From NCBI GenBank assembly GCA_964355975.1, contig CAYHFW010000017.1, positions 1 through 50,401 on the forward strand: 50,401 bases of DNA. The letters run 5' to 3'. The notes beneath the pieces were generated by a model, which was not told where the DNA came from, made no database searches, and saw only the letters and a program-made list of their open reading frames with translations. Shown here one piece after another: positions 16,531 to 26,269 of this stretch. Both the position numbers and the translations under genes were made by a program. Positions within the stretch are counted from its first letter, which is position 1. Every line of letters starts with the position of its first letter. The stretch is from F1-60-MAGs104 sp964355975 (GTDB taxonomy: Bacteria; Planctomycetota; Phycisphaerae; Phycisphaerales; SM1A02).

Positions 16531-17732
16531 TGTTGTTGCCGAGCGCGCTCGTCTGGGCCGCATTCACTCTCTTGGCGAAATCGCCGGCTCCCGTGGACGC
16601 GCGTGTGAGTGCGACCGTCGCCCTGCGTGATGGCGGCGGCAGCAAATCTGGCGAACTTGTGCGCGAGACAGCGGACGGTGTTGAGATCAAGGTGCAAGAT
16701 GACGCGGGGATTCACCGTCAATTCTTGCGGTGGGATCAGATTGGCGCGCTCACGTCGGACGGCGCGAATGCTGAGCGCGCACAGCGACTCGCAGTTGGTG
16801 CGCTGCTCTGGAGAGGTCGTTCACGCCTCGCGCATGGTGATTTGGAGGGGGCGAGGTTGATGTTTGCCCAAGCGAGTGGCGCCGTCGAAGACTCTGCGCT
16901 GCTCGAGCGCATGATGGTCGATGAGGGGATCGCCCGCACGGCGTCGGTCGATCCAGGTCGCTGGGCAGAATCTCTCGCAGCGAGTCTGAGCGCCGCATCA
17001 CTGCGCGCGCGTTTCGATGTGCCGCAAGAGTGGTTGGCAAATCCCAGCGCGTTCGACGTTGCGAGCGGTTTGATTCTGGATGTCGCGCCAGTCTGGTTCG
17101 ACGGCGCTTCGGCGAGGCGGGCGCAAGAGAGTCTTGTCGCGGCAGCGGATCGCGCGCGGCTCGAGAATGATCTTTCACGCGCGCAGTTGTGCACGTTGTG
17201 TGCGCGCATCGCGGCCGCGGATGCTGGGGATGCTCAAAAGGCGCCATCGCGCGTGAGTGCGCCAACCCAAGGCGCAGCGAGTGAAGCGCAGAAATCAACA
17301 GAGGTGCCGATCGATCCATCGCCGCTCGCCGCGCGCGCCGCAGCGAAACTTGGATTGCGACTTCTCACTGGATGGGCGGACGCCGTGTCTGCCGACGCCC
17401 CTGCACGCAAGCGAGGTCGCGAGACGTTGCAATCAATCGCGCGCGCTGAGAATGGAGAGGTGCGCATGTGGGCGATCTACGGCGAGGGGCGCAGTTTGGT
17501 GATGGAAGATGATGCCGACAAGGTGCGCCTCGGTGTGGGCAAGATGTTGTTGATTCCGGCGGCATATGAAGCTGAGTCGCCACGCCTCGCCGAAGCCGCG
17601 CTTGTGCAATCAGCGATCGCGCTTGCCCGCATTCACGACGACGAGTCCGCGGCAGTGCTGCGTGCAATGCAACGCGAACGAAACGAATCAGACCGCAACG
17701 AAGAGCCCTCAAACCCTGGAGCAATACCGTGA
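16530..17732 (+). CDS. exported protein of unknown function in the ExbB/ExbD cluster
   Basis: A 400-aa product with an N-terminal hydrophobic segment (SALVWAAFTLLAKSPA) that looks like a signal peptide. It is followed by a short beta-rich module at about residues 28-75 (VALRDGG, GELVRETADGVEIKV, LRWDQIGAL) resembling the small barrels of planctomycete exported proteins. The rest is Ala-rich and helical without a recognised motif. The ATG at 16530 overlaps the VWA stop by one base, and the stop overlaps the ExbB-like start (GTGA). The predicted location is the periplasm. I do not recognise a family. Confidence 0.75.
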   Translation: MLLPSALVWAAFTLLAKSPAPVDARVSATVALRDGGGSKSGELVRETADGVEIKVQDDAGIHRQFLRWDQIGALTSDGANAERAQRLAVGALLWRGRSRLAHGDLEGARLMFAQASGAVEDSALLERMMVDEGIARTASVDPGRWAESLAASLSAASLRARFDVPQEWLANPSAFDVASGLILDVAPVWFDGASARRAQESLVAAADRARLENDLSRAQLCTLCARIAAADAGDAQKAPSRVSAPTQGAASEAQKSTEVPIDPSPLAARAAAKLGLRLLTGWADAVSADAPARKRGRETLQSIARAENGEVRMWAIYGEGRSLVMEDDADKVRLGVGKMLLIPAAYEAESPRLAEAALVQSAIALARIHDDESAAVLRAMQRERNESDRNEEPSNPGAIP

Positions 17733-18409
17733 CGTTTTTCAAGTACATCGAAGGTGGCGGAGTCATTGGATATGTCATTCTTGCGCTGAGCATTGTCGCG
17801 TTCGCATATGCGGTCGCCGCATTCCTACGCACTCAGCGTGCTCGACTCATCCCAGACGAGCAAGTCAAGGCGCTGCGCGCGCAAGCCGATGCGGGCGATT
17901 TTCATGAGGCGTTGAAGGAGTGTCGCAGTGAAGAAGGCGACACGTTTCTTGGGCGCATCGCTGCCGCAGGGCTCGATCGTTCGCTGCGCGGTCCGCTCGG
18001 TGGACTTGAAGCGCGCGCGGCAATGGAAGATGCAGGCGAAGAAGAGACTGCTCGACTCTTTCGCGCAATCGATCCCATCGCAGTGATCGCAAGTGTCGCG
18101 CCGTTGCTCGGGTTGCTCGGAACGGTGCAAGGCATGATCGGCGCGTTTGAAACGGTCGCAGGTGCGGCAACGAAGAGCAACGCGTACTACGAGACGCTCG
18201 CATCAAACATCAGCATCGCGCTGATTACAACGTTTCAGGGACTCGTCGTCGCCATTCCATGTGTGATGGCACACGCATGGATGCGAAGGCGAATCGACCG
18301 CGCAGCAGCCGATTCGGGCCGCGCCCTCGAACCGCTTGCGATGTCGCTCGAACGCGTCGGAACATCCGCGATGCATGGACAGAATCAAGCGGGCACGCAC
18401 ACGGGATGA
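17729..18409 (+). CDS. MotA/TolQ/ExbB-family proton channel protein
   Basis: A 226-aa member of the ExbB/TolQ family, whose pentamers with ExbD/TolR dimers use the proton gradient to drive envelope processes. Three membrane segments are visible: about 13-33 (VIGYVILALSIVAFAYAVAA), about 118-142 (IAVIASVAPLLGLLGTVQGM, the family signature) and about 160-182 (SIALITTFQGLVVAIPCVM). A cytoplasmic loop separates the first two. The start is GTG at 17729-17731 within a GTGA overlap. Two ExbD-like genes follow, so this is the stator channel of the cluster. Which family member (Tol, Exb or other) cannot be told from the sequence. Confidence 0.92.
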   Translation: MTFFKYIEGGGVIGYVILALSIVAFAYAVAAFLRTQRARLIPDEQVKALRAQADAGDFHEALKECRSEEGDTFLGRIAAAGLDRSLRGPLGGLEARAAMEDAGEEETARLFRAIDPIAVIASVAPLLGLLGTVQGMIGAFETVAGAATKSNAYYETLASNISIALITTFQGLVVAIPCVMAHAWMRRRIDRAAADSGRALEPLAMSLERVGTSAMHGQNQAGTHTG

Positions 18410-18825
18410 GAATTCGCCGTCCGATCGCTGGCGCACTCGAACTCGACATGACACCCATGATCGATGTTGTGTTCTTGTTGCTGATCTTCTTCTTGACGAC
18501 CGCGCAACTCTCGCAGATGGCGGCGGCGCCGGTCACGCTGCCTCAAGAGCAGGGCAATGCGGATGAGTTGCTCGAGTCAAGCGGACTGGTCGTCAACGTC
18601 ATGGCTGATGGCTCGATCATCGTTCTCGAGAAGGTGATTTCGCCTCAAGAGATTCCTGCGCTTGCGAAGGTCGCGCTCGCGCTCGATCCGTCGGCAGTCC
18701 CCATGATTCGCGCAGATCGAAGCGCATCGGCGATTCACCTGAACGAAGTGATGGACGGGCTGCGCAGTGGCGGGTTTCGAAACGTACGCGTTGCGACTGT
18801 TCGCGCGAGCGAGGGCCCAAAGTGA
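18406..18825 (+). CDS. ExbD/TolR-family protein, first copy
   Basis: 139 aa with one N-terminal membrane helix (MIDVVFLLLIFFLTTAQL). The conserved Asp20, in DMTPMIDVVF, is the residue expected to carry protons in ExbD and TolR. A periplasmic domain of about 95 residues follows. The start ATG at 18406-18408 overlaps the ExbB-like stop (ATGA). Confidence 0.93.
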   Translation: MRIRRPIAGALELDMTPMIDVVFLLLIFFLTTAQLSQMAAAPVTLPQEQGNADELLESSGLVVNVMADGSIIVLEKVISPQEIPALAKVALALDPSAVPMIRADRSASAIHLNEVMDGLRSGGFRNVRVATVRASEGPK

Positions 18826-19241
18826 AGATTGGTGTGCGTACACGACGTTCGGCGCATGGAACGATCAATCTGGGGATGACCAGCATGATTGACGCGACGT
18901 TTCTGTTGCTCTCGTACTTCATCTTTACGACGGCAGTGGGCGAACAAGAATCGCAACTCGTGGCGCAGGTTGCAGAAGCGCGGGTTGGACTCGGCGCTGA
19001 GTCTTTGAGTCCGCAAATCGTTGATGTCGATGCCGATGCGCGCGGATCGTTCTTTCGAATCGGCGCGCGCGAACTGCACACGCGCCAAGAGCTCGCAGAT
19101 GTGCTTCGTCAACTGCCGCATGAAATCGGCGTGGTTGTGCGTGTGCACGATGCCCCCGATGTCGCAGCAGTCGCAGCGGCGATGCAGGCCGCGCAGGATG
19201 CGGGATTTACTGAGGTCTCCTATGTATCTGCGTCGCGCTGA
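18822..19241 (+). CDS. ExbD/TolR-family protein, second copy
   Basis: Also 139 aa, with the same layout: a basic N-terminus, then a membrane helix with Asp24 in GMTSMIDATFLLLSYFIF. The sequence differs clearly from the first copy, so it is not a recent duplication. Two different ExbD-like subunits next to one ExbB-like channel suggest a hetero-dimer. GTG start within a GTGA overlap. The following gene starts inside its last 20 bp. Confidence 0.92.
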   Translation: MKIGVRTRRSAHGTINLGMTSMIDATFLLLSYFIFTTAVGEQESQLVAQVAEARVGLGAESLSPQIVDVDADARGSFFRIGARELHTRQELADVLRQLPHEIGVVVRVHDAPDVAAVAAAMQAAQDAGFTEVSYVSASR

Positions 19242-21903
19242 ATTCTCGAGTTTCGTGCGTGCCATCGCGGTTGCGCTCGCGGTCGCGTGTGCGGCGCAGG
19301 GATGGTCGCACTGCGCGCCGCACGCTGTGAGGAGTGATGAGACGACCGAGTCGGACGAGTTGCAAGCGCTCACAGAATGGCTTTCGCAAGCGGGGCTCTC
19401 TGACTTGCTTGCTGTTGTGCTTGCAGAGCACCTTGGTCGCTCGCCGACGACTGCACCATTGATCGAGGCGCGGCTTGCGGATGCCTACGTGCGACTTCTC
19501 AATCAGGCCACCGACGAAGATCGCGTGCTCGATCTGCGCGCGCGCATCCTCAAGTTTCTGACTGCTGACCGCGCTGAACATGACGCCGTGCTACGACTCG
19601 CGCTTGCACGCGCCGAATATCGCATCGCGCTCAAAGACATCGATCGACTTGGCAGGGGGGAGGGCGATCCTGCAATCGCTGCACGCGTGATTGCGGCGCT
19701 CGCACGCACGATTGAACCGCTCGCGCAACTTGATCTGATGCTCGCCGCGCGCATCGAGGCAAGCCAACGCCGTGCGGGTGGGGCAGAAGAACAAGATCGC
19801 GTTGCCTCGCTGCTCGAAGCGGATGCTTGCGCGCAACAGAAACTGCAGGCGCAATTCTTGCGCGCATGGTGTCATTACTGGACGTTCTGGCTGAACCGTC
19901 CCACGGTGCAATCTGGTTCGGCGCGCACTCCACAGTGGTTGCGCGCGGGAGAGTTGGTGACGCAGGAGTGGTCTGCGTTGCTTGAATGTGGCAAGCCATT
20001 TCCAGAACCGAGCGACACGTCAGTCGACTTGCGCGGCGAGGAGTACTACGCGCAGTCGATTCTCGCGATGGCTCTTACGAAGGCGCTCAGCGTTGGGATG
20101 GCCAGTGCGCAGCCGTGGTTCGATCTGCTCGAGGGGCCTGATGTCTGGAGCGGGCTCTCCAATATCTCGCCGTGGCGACTGCACGCGCTCATCGATGCGG
20201 GGGCGTACGACGCGGCGACTGAATTGATTCAATCGCAGGGGGACGAGTTGACATGCGCACAAGTCGTCGGCGCGGCAATGCGCGCGTTCGCGCAATCGAA
20301 GGGCAGCCCCCAAGCGCTCGCGCTTGCGCAGAGTGCGATCGGGTTCGCAGCCGCAGCGGGTGAACTCGCTGCAGTCCGCTCAATCGCCGCAAGAATTCCA
20401 CCGCTTGCGCAGGGGGATGGCTTCGCGGCGTCGCTTGCGCGTGGCGTCGAGGCCTATGAGACGGGACGCGCATCGTCTGATGTGCGCAGCAAGAAGCGGC
20501 TCTTTGAGACGGCGGCCCGCGAACTCGTGCAGGCGGTCGCGCACGCGCCCGCGAATGCCAAGACAGCATCTGCGGTCGAAGAGTTGCTTGCGTGGGCCCG
20601 CATGGGTTCGGGTGAGTTGTGCGATGCATCTGCATCGTTTGTGCGGGCAGCGGCGCAGTTGAGTGGCAGCCGCGCTGAGAGACTCTTGTGGATGGCAACA
20701 CAGAGTGCGACGCAGGGGGGTTGCCCCGACGAGCAGGGAGTTGCAGGTGGGCGCGCATTCGAGTTGGCGCGCGAGTATTTACGAACGTTTCCAGATGGCG
20801 ATCACGCATCCGATGCTGCAGCGTCACTCGCGCGTGATCCTGTCGCGCAATATGACGATGTGCTCGTCGAGCGGCTGCTGCGCCGTGCGGTGGGACAATC
20901 ATCGACCGACGAGGCGCGCGAGGCAGCTGCACTCTTGCTCTACCGGCGGTTTCGCGCAGCGCAGGGAAAGGACCGTCTCATCGAGGCGCAGCGATTGCTC
21001 ACGATTGCACCGCGCGCCCCCTCTCGTTGGGCTGCGGACTCAATCGACATCGTGCTTCGGCAGCAACTCGAAGCTGCGCTCGATGATTCGGTTCAAGAAA
21101 CCGCCGCTGCAGAGGCGCTCTTGAATCGTGTCGCGACGCGCTATCCCATTGGAAGTGAACCGCTCGAATTGCGCGGAGAACTTGCGGTGCGGCGCCTCGG
21201 TCTCGCCATTGCGCTCGACGATCCAGTGCGTGCGGTTGAAGCCGTTGGTGTCGCACGCGCAACGAGCGACGCGAAGTGGCGTCCCATTGCAGACGCACTC
21301 TTCGTGCGCGGCATCGAGCGCATGCTCGCTCGAAAGAGTGTGCAGCCAGAGCGCATCGTGACAGCGATGCTCGCGCTTGTCGAGTCGCGCCGCGCCTTGC
21401 TTGACACCGCTCGGCGGGGCGGTGATTCAAAACGCGCCGACAGTGCGAACCTCGAGCTCGGAAATGACCTCTTGAAAGCCGCACAGGCGCTGCGCGTCGA
21501 AGGTGACTCAGCGACTCTTGCATCGCGCGAAGGGCAGGCGCAAGAATTCGCCACACAGGCGCTCACGATTTCTCGCGAGGTGCTCGATCATCGACCCGAC
21601 GACGCACAGGCCTTCGCATTGATGGCCGATGCGGGCATGGCGTGTAGCAACTACGACGCTGCGTTCGAGGCGCTTTCGCGCCTCGTCGGCGGGTTGCCAA
21701 CGCGATCGGATGCGTGGTTCGAGCGCAAGGCTGATCTGTGCGAGGTGCTTGCCAAGAGCAACCCTGAGCAGGCAAAGAAAGTGCTTGCGCAGCATGTTGT
21801 GCTGATTCCAAACTGGGGGCCAGGAGTCGGAGGCGAGCGGCTGCGCGCGTTGGCCGCGCAACTTGGTGTCGCGACGCCGCCCATGAAGAAGGTGGCGCCG
21901 TGA
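19222..21903 (+). CDS. large exported helical-repeat (TPR-like) protein
   Basis: 893 aa from the ATG at 19222, which has GAGG 7 nt upstream and overlaps the ExbD-2 end by 20 nt. The N-terminus holds a signal-peptide-like stretch (RAIAVALAVACAAQGWSHC). The rest is an Ala/Leu-rich series of helix pairs with TPR-like spacing (for example DAQAFALMADAGMACSNYDA near the C-terminus). No enzyme motif is seen. In Exb/Tol-type systems, repeat proteins act as periplasmic scaffolds; that role here is inference. It is followed by a coupled gene (GTGA). Confidence 0.82.
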   Translation: MYLRRAEFSSFVRAIAVALAVACAAQGWSHCAPHAVRSDETTESDELQALTEWLSQAGLSDLLAVVLAEHLGRSPTTAPLIEARLADAYVRLLNQATDEDRVLDLRARILKFLTADRAEHDAVLRLALARAEYRIALKDIDRLGRGEGDPAIAARVIAALARTIEPLAQLDLMLAARIEASQRRAGGAEEQDRVASLLEADACAQQKLQAQFLRAWCHYWTFWLNRPTVQSGSARTPQWLRAGELVTQEWSALLECGKPFPEPSDTSVDLRGEEYYAQSILAMALTKALSVGMASAQPWFDLLEGPDVWSGLSNISPWRLHALIDAGAYDAATELIQSQGDELTCAQVVGAAMRAFAQSKGSPQALALAQSAIGFAAAAGELAAVRSIAARIPPLAQGDGFAASLARGVEAYETGRASSDVRSKKRLFETAARELVQAVAHAPANAKTASAVEELLAWARMGSGELCDASASFVRAAAQLSGSRAERLLWMATQSATQGGCPDEQGVAGGRAFELAREYLRTFPDGDHASDAAASLARDPVAQYDDVLVERLLRRAVGQSSTDEAREAAALLLYRRFRAAQGKDRLIEAQRLLTIAPRAPSRWAADSIDIVLRQQLEAALDDSVQETAAAEALLNRVATRYPIGSEPLELRGELAVRRLGLAIALDDPVRAVEAVGVARATSDAKWRPIADALFVRGIERMLARKSVQPERIVTAMLALVESRRALLDTARRGGDSKRADSANLELGNDLLKAAQALRVEGDSATLASREGQAQEFATQALTISREVLDHRPDDAQAFALMADAGMACSNYDAAFEALSRLVGGLPTRSDAWFERKADLCEVLAKSNPEQAKKVLAQHVVLIPNWGPGVGGERLRALAAQLGVATPPMKKVAP

Positions 21904-24521
21904 GCGATCCAAGCGGACAATCGACCACGAGTGCACGCGCACTTCTTGGACTCTCGCCACTGGCCGATGATGCAACCTTCATTGGCACTCCGCGCGGATC
22001 CTCGCGCGAAGCGATTCTTGCCGCTGCGCGGGCTCGACTCGGCCAACTCGCCCGCAATTCGGCGCTCTCTGCCGAGATTCGCGAAAGCGCTCGCATCGAG
22101 ATTCGTGATGCGGCGCGTCGACTCGCAGCAGAGTCGAACGCGCCAGCAGCAGTTGTTGCGCAACAAACCAACCGCGCTGTCGCTGCGGATCAATCATCTA
22201 CGAACGAACGCGCAGAGCGCGTGATCTTCGACTCGCTTGCGACCGCGATCTTTATGCGGCGCGATCCAAGGCGGGCACGGATGTTCTATGCCCGCATGGT
22301 CGAGCAGCGCGTGCAGGAGGGGTCGCTCGTGGTGAACACCGCGCCCGCTGCGCGAACTGCCGCCGCCGATGATGACGACTTCGAGCTTGCTTACGCGATC
22401 ACGGGAGAGCGCCCACCGCGCATTCCGTGGATGCTCGGTGGCTTCGTGATCATTTCGCTCGCACTCTTGATCGGCGAGATTGCATACCTGCGAAGCGACG
22501 CGCAGTCGGGCGGCGATGCAGCCGTGCCGACCGAGCAGCCGAGCGAAGTAGCCCCAACAAATCCCACTGCGAGTCGCGGCGACGTCGACGACGGCAATCC
22601 AAAGGAATTCGTCGCACGCGCCCCAGAAAGCACGACGGCGCGCGCGCCCGCAGTTGCACCGACGGCAACCCAATCAGGTTCAATTCAGCCACTGCCAGCC
22701 CGAGCGAGCGACGCGAGTGAAGCAAATCGCGCCTTGCGCGATCGATGGCAGCGGATGGCACGAATCGCGCTCGAGATCGAGCCTCTCAGTTCAGGCGGCC
22801 GCGGTGCCGAGAAGTCGGATGATCAGCTCGTTGCGCCGCTGCGCGAAATCGTTGTGCTTGAACGATTGGTCGCGCTCGATCTCGCAGCGCGACAGTTGAT
22901 GCGTGGCAACGATGATGCCGCTTCGCTGCTGCTCGACACATTGCCGAGCGATGCGACTGTCACGCTGCCAGCGCATCCGATGGTGGCGCTTGTGATTGCT
23001 CCAGACCGAGACGGCGATCTCGAGAAGGGTTTGCAGAAGTCGCCCGGTGCGACGGAGAGTCGAGCGTCGAGGCTGCGCAGCGTTCGCGCGCGCGCCGAGG
23101 CGCCTGGGCCGCGCGACGCACGCACACTTGTGCAAGAAGCGCTCAAGGGTCCGAGCCGAACAACGCGCACGATTGCGCAGGGAATTCTCGTCGACCGTGG
23201 CCACGATTCACGCGATGTGCTTGAGGCGGTTGAGGAACGATTCGCCGAAATCGCGAACGATCCCGCGCTCGCAGGAATGATTCGCGCGTTCAGTGGAGTC
23301 GACCCTGCCGGCGTCGAGGGCGCTGCTGCTGCGCGCGCGGCGATCCTGAATCGCATCCTTGAACTTCGTGGATCGCGCCAACCTCAAGTCGACCTCGCAT
23401 GCGAGGACCTTGCAGCCACGCTTCGAAAGTCTGCCGCGATTCTTGATGCGAGGACTGACGCAACTGACCCCACTGGCGTGCTGCGCGCAATCGTCAAGAG
23501 CAGTGGAGGAAGTTCGCGTCAGCTGCTTGGAGTCACGAGAAGTGTTGTGCAGTCCTTTGTGCAGGATGGCACGGTGTTGTTGCATGAAGAAGCGGCCGCG
23601 CTCAAGGTGCGGCGTCCTGCGGATGGATTGTTGATCGACGACGTCGTGCAACGCACAGCATTTGAACGTGCGAAGGCGACGTCGGCACTTGGCCAGGCGA
23701 TAGCAAATGCGCGTGGAGCACTCACGCTCGATGCACTTCGTCTCGTTGTCCCGTCGATTCGTGCAGCGAAGTCATCGGTCGCAGCGAAGCCAGCCGCGCT
23801 CGCGTGGGGTGTGGCCACCGAGCAAACTGTGATCGATGCGTGGTCGACTCGACTCGAGGCGCTTTCGCCCAGCGAACCAGGTGGTTACTTCATGTTGGGT
23901 GAGGAGGTCGCTGATGCGAGCGATTCAAACGCGTCGCGACTTCTAGCGCGGCAGCTCTTCGCGCTCGCGGGCGGGCTCAGTCCAGATGAGTACGGAGCAT
24001 CTGCCGCGCTTGCCCTCGCTGCGCTCGATGATGCAGGTCGCGCAGAGCAGTGGCGCGCAGTTGCACAGCGCTTCAGTGATCATGTCGCCATTCCAGAAGC
24101 ACCTCGCACAGCGCGTGAAGTTGGATCTGCTGTGCGTGCAGCAGTGGTTGAGGCAATCGTGCAATACCGCCGCGGGTTTGGACGGCGTGCCACAGATCGG
24201 CTGCGACAACCGCACGTGCGCGCGCTGTTCGAGAGCGTGATGGGTTCAGTTCCTGGCGGCAGTGCAGAATTCGATCGCCTCGCGGCGATTCATTTGAAGG
24301 GCGAGGGCACGCCGCTCGATGCCGCGACAATTGACGCACTTCTGCGTGTTGAGCAGGCGCTCTTGCAGCCGCACAGCGATCGCTGGGCAGTCGCCCTCGC
24401 GCTTGGCGGTGACGATGCGATCGTCGACGCTCCACTGGGTACAGCTCAAGAAGTCTTCGGTATCGAGAGCGGGCGCAGTCGTTGGCAGGGGGATCGTTTC
24501 GGGCCTGCGCCCGATCGCTGA
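21900..24521 (+). CDS. large single-pass membrane protein, last gene of the ExbB/ExbD cluster
   Basis: 873 aa. The N-terminal about 170 residues are charged and helical with ARALLGLSPLADD at the start, faintly like a J-like or adaptor domain, and would be cytoplasmic. A single membrane helix lies at about 177-197 (WMLGGFVIISLALLIGEIAY). A disordered Pro/Ala/Thr linker follows to about 275, and a long Ala-rich helical C-terminal part. The topology would link cytoplasm and periplasm, suiting a connector of the energised complex (inference). GTG start, GTGA overlap. It ends 3 bp from the convergent PLP enzyme. No family recognised. Confidence 0.78.
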   Translation: MSDPSGQSTTSARALLGLSPLADDATFIGTPRGSSREAILAAARARLGQLARNSALSAEIRESARIEIRDAARRLAAESNAPAAVVAQQTNRAVAADQSSTNERAERVIFDSLATAIFMRRDPRRARMFYARMVEQRVQEGSLVVNTAPAARTAAADDDDFELAYAITGERPPRIPWMLGGFVIISLALLIGEIAYLRSDAQSGGDAAVPTEQPSEVAPTNPTASRGDVDDGNPKEFVARAPESTTARAPAVAPTATQSGSIQPLPARASDASEANRALRDRWQRMARIALEIEPLSSGGRGAEKSDDQLVAPLREIVVLERLVALDLAARQLMRGNDDAASLLLDTLPSDATVTLPAHPMVALVIAPDRDGDLEKGLQKSPGATESRASRLRSVRARAEAPGPRDARTLVQEALKGPSRTTRTIAQGILVDRGHDSRDVLEAVEERFAEIANDPALAGMIRAFSGVDPAGVEGAAAARAAILNRILELRGSRQPQVDLACEDLAATLRKSAAILDARTDATDPTGVLRAIVKSSGGSSRQLLGVTRSVVQSFVQDGTVLLHEEAAALKVRRPADGLLIDDVVQRTAFERAKATSALGQAIANARGALTLDALRLVVPSIRAAKSSVAAKPAALAWGVATEQTVIDAWSTRLEALSPSEPGGYFMLGEEVADASDSNASRLLARQLFALAGGLSPDEYGASAALALAALDDAGRAEQWRAVAQRFSDHVAIPEAPRTAREVGSAVRAAVVEAIVQYRRGFGRRATDRLRQPHVRALFESVMGSVPGGSAEFDRLAAIHLKGEGTPLDAATIDALLRVEQALLQPHSDRWAVALALGGDDAIVDAPLGTAQEVFGIESGRSRWQGDRFGPAPDR

Positions 24522-24524
24522 CGC

Positions 24525-25727
24525 TCACTGCTGCAGCGCATGCGCAAGATCTGCGATCAGGTCATCCGCGTCTTCAATACCAACTGAAAGTCGCACGAGT
24601 GAATCGCTGATGCCAAGCGCGGCGCGCTGCGCATCGGGCACACTCGCGTGCGTCATGATTGCGGGATGCTCGATGAGGCTCTCGACGCCGCCGAGACTCT
24701 CTGCGAGTGCGAACAAGTGCACGTTCTCAAGAAAGCGGCGGCTCTCTCGGATGCCACCGCGCAGATAGATCGTGATCATGCCGCCGTATCCGGGAGCACC
24801 ATTGAGCCGCATCTGGCGCGTTGCGAGTTCGTGCTGGGGATGGGAAGTGAGCCCTGGATAGACAACGCGCTCAACACTCGGCTGAGTTGCAAGCCATTGA
24901 GCGATTCGCATCGCCGATTCGCAGTGGCGTCGCATGCGAATAGCGAGCGTCTTGGCGCCGCGCAGCGTGAGATAGGCATCAAATGGACCCATCACACTGC
25001 CAATTGCATTTTGCATGAAGCGCAATTTCTCAGCGAGCTCTTTGCGCGAAGTCACGAGGCAACCACCGACAACATCGCTGTGGCCACCGATGTACTTCGT
25101 CGCCGAGTGCATCACAATGTCGATGTCGCGCTCAAGCGGGCGCTGCAGGATGGGCGAGGCAAATGTGTTGTCAACGACTGTGAGCGCTCCGACTGCGCGG
25201 CCGACACGCGCGACCGCATCGATGTCGACAATCTTGAGTGTTGGATTCGTCGGCGTCTCAGCCCAGATCATGCTCGGCTTGCACTCGTTCGCAACGCGCG
25301 CAAGCGCAGCGGCATCGCTCATATCAACGAAGACCACCTTGAGACCTTGGGTGCGTGAACGCACACGCTGCAGCAGGCGATTCGTGCCGCCATAGACATC
25401 GTCCATGCAGAGGATCGTCGAGCCTGCATCCAAGAGTTCGAGGCATGTCGCAGTTGCTGCGAGTCCGCTGGCGAATGCGAAGCCACCCTGTGTGCGGTCG
25501 TCTGTCTCGGTGAGCCCCGACGACTCGAGGTTGGCGATGCACCGCTCGAAGGCGAATCGCGTGACATTGTGGCTGCGTGAGTACTCGAACCCCTTGTGCA
25601 CACCCGGCGACTCTTGAATGAAGGTCGACGAGGTGTAAATCGGCGGCATCACCGCGCCAGTGGTGGGGTCTGGACGCTGTCCGCCGTGAATGCAACGACT
25701 CTCGAGATGCAGGGGCTTGGTGCTCAT
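24525..25727 (-). CDS. trans-sulfuration PLP enzyme (cystathionine gamma-lyase / gamma-synthase family)
   Basis: A 400-aa Cys/Met metabolism PLP-dependent enzyme. The PLP lysine lies in HSATKYIGGHSDVVGG, preceded by VVDNTFASPILQRPL; the substrate region has YTSSTFIQESPG near the N-terminus and the C-terminal arginine block LVRLSVGIEDADDLI. The family covers gamma-lyase, gamma-synthase, beta-lyase and methionine gamma-lyase, which cannot be told apart from these motifs. It starts with ATG at 25725-25727. It stands alone, convergent with the preceding cluster, and no methionine gene is nearby. Confidence 0.9.
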   Translation of the reverse strand: MSTKPLHLESRCIHGGQRPDPTTGAVMPPIYTSSTFIQESPGVHKGFEYSRSHNVTRFAFERCIANLESSGLTETDDRTQGGFAFASGLAATATCLELLDAGSTILCMDDVYGGTNRLLQRVRSRTQGLKVVFVDMSDAAALARVANECKPSMIWAETPTNPTLKIVDIDAVARVGRAVGALTVVDNTFASPILQRPLERDIDIVMHSATKYIGGHSDVVGGCLVTSRKELAEKLRFMQNAIGSVMGPFDAYLTLRGAKTLAIRMRRHCESAMRIAQWLATQPSVERVVYPGLTSHPQHELATRQMRLNGAPGYGGMITIYLRGGIRESRRFLENVHLFALAESLGGVESLIEHPAIMTHASVPDAQRAALGISDSLVRLSVGIEDADDLIADLAHALQQ

Positions 25728-25810
25728 AAGGGCGCCAAGCGTAGCGACTCGAGAGTGCGTTGCGATTCAGCGCGCGATGCGCTGATCAATCTTCATCTGC
25801 AGACGCAGGC

Positions 25811-26269
25811 TCAGAACGGAATGTCATCGTCTGGTGTCGGAACGTGCGACTCATGGCCGGACGATCCGCCGCCCGATGATCCAGAAGACTCGCGTTGCGA
25901 TGAACCCTGCCCGCGACTCGGCGCGCCATCTCCACCGCCTGGACCTCCGACAAACTGGAATGTCTCGATGACCACGCGCATCTTCGAGCGCTTCTGACCA
26001 TCCTTATCTGTCCACTGATCGAGTTTGAGACGGCCTTCGATGAAGACAGGTCGTCCCTTGGTGAGATATTGCTTCATCACTTCTGCGGTGCGTCCCCACG
26101 CTTCGCAGTCGACGAATGTCGTCTCTTCGCGATCCTCACCCTCTTTGGTTCGGTAGCGTCGATTGACTGCGAGCCCGATCTCTGCAACCGCTTGATTTCC
26201 AGCGATGTGCTTGAGTTCGATGTCGCGCGTGAGATTGCCCATCAGCAAAACTTTGTTGTAACTCGCCAT
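25811..26269 (-). CDS. ssb: single-stranded DNA-binding protein
   Basis: SSB coats single-stranded DNA during replication and repair and recruits partners through its tail. The product is 152 aa. The OB fold covers about 1-105 (NKVLLMGNLTRDIEL, TTFVDCEAWGRTAEVMKQYL, VFIEGRLKLDQW), followed by a Gly/Ser-rich linker and the acidic tip DDDIPF. ATG start with AGGAG 9 nt upstream. It is separated from rpsF by a terminator and a tandem repeat, unlike the common rpsF-ssb-rpsR operon. Confidence 0.96.
   Translation of the reverse strand: MASYNKVLLMGNLTRDIELKHIAGNQAVAEIGLAVNRRYRTKEGEDREETTFVDCEAWGRTAEVMKQYLTKGRPVFIEGRLKLDQWTDKDGQKRSKMRVVIETFQFVGGPGGGDGAPSRGQGSSQRESSGSSGGGSSGHESHVPTPDDDIPF

Noticed and set aside
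18406..19241. A recent tandem duplication of exbD
   Set aside because: The two 139-aa products share length and topology but little sequence outside the membrane helix.
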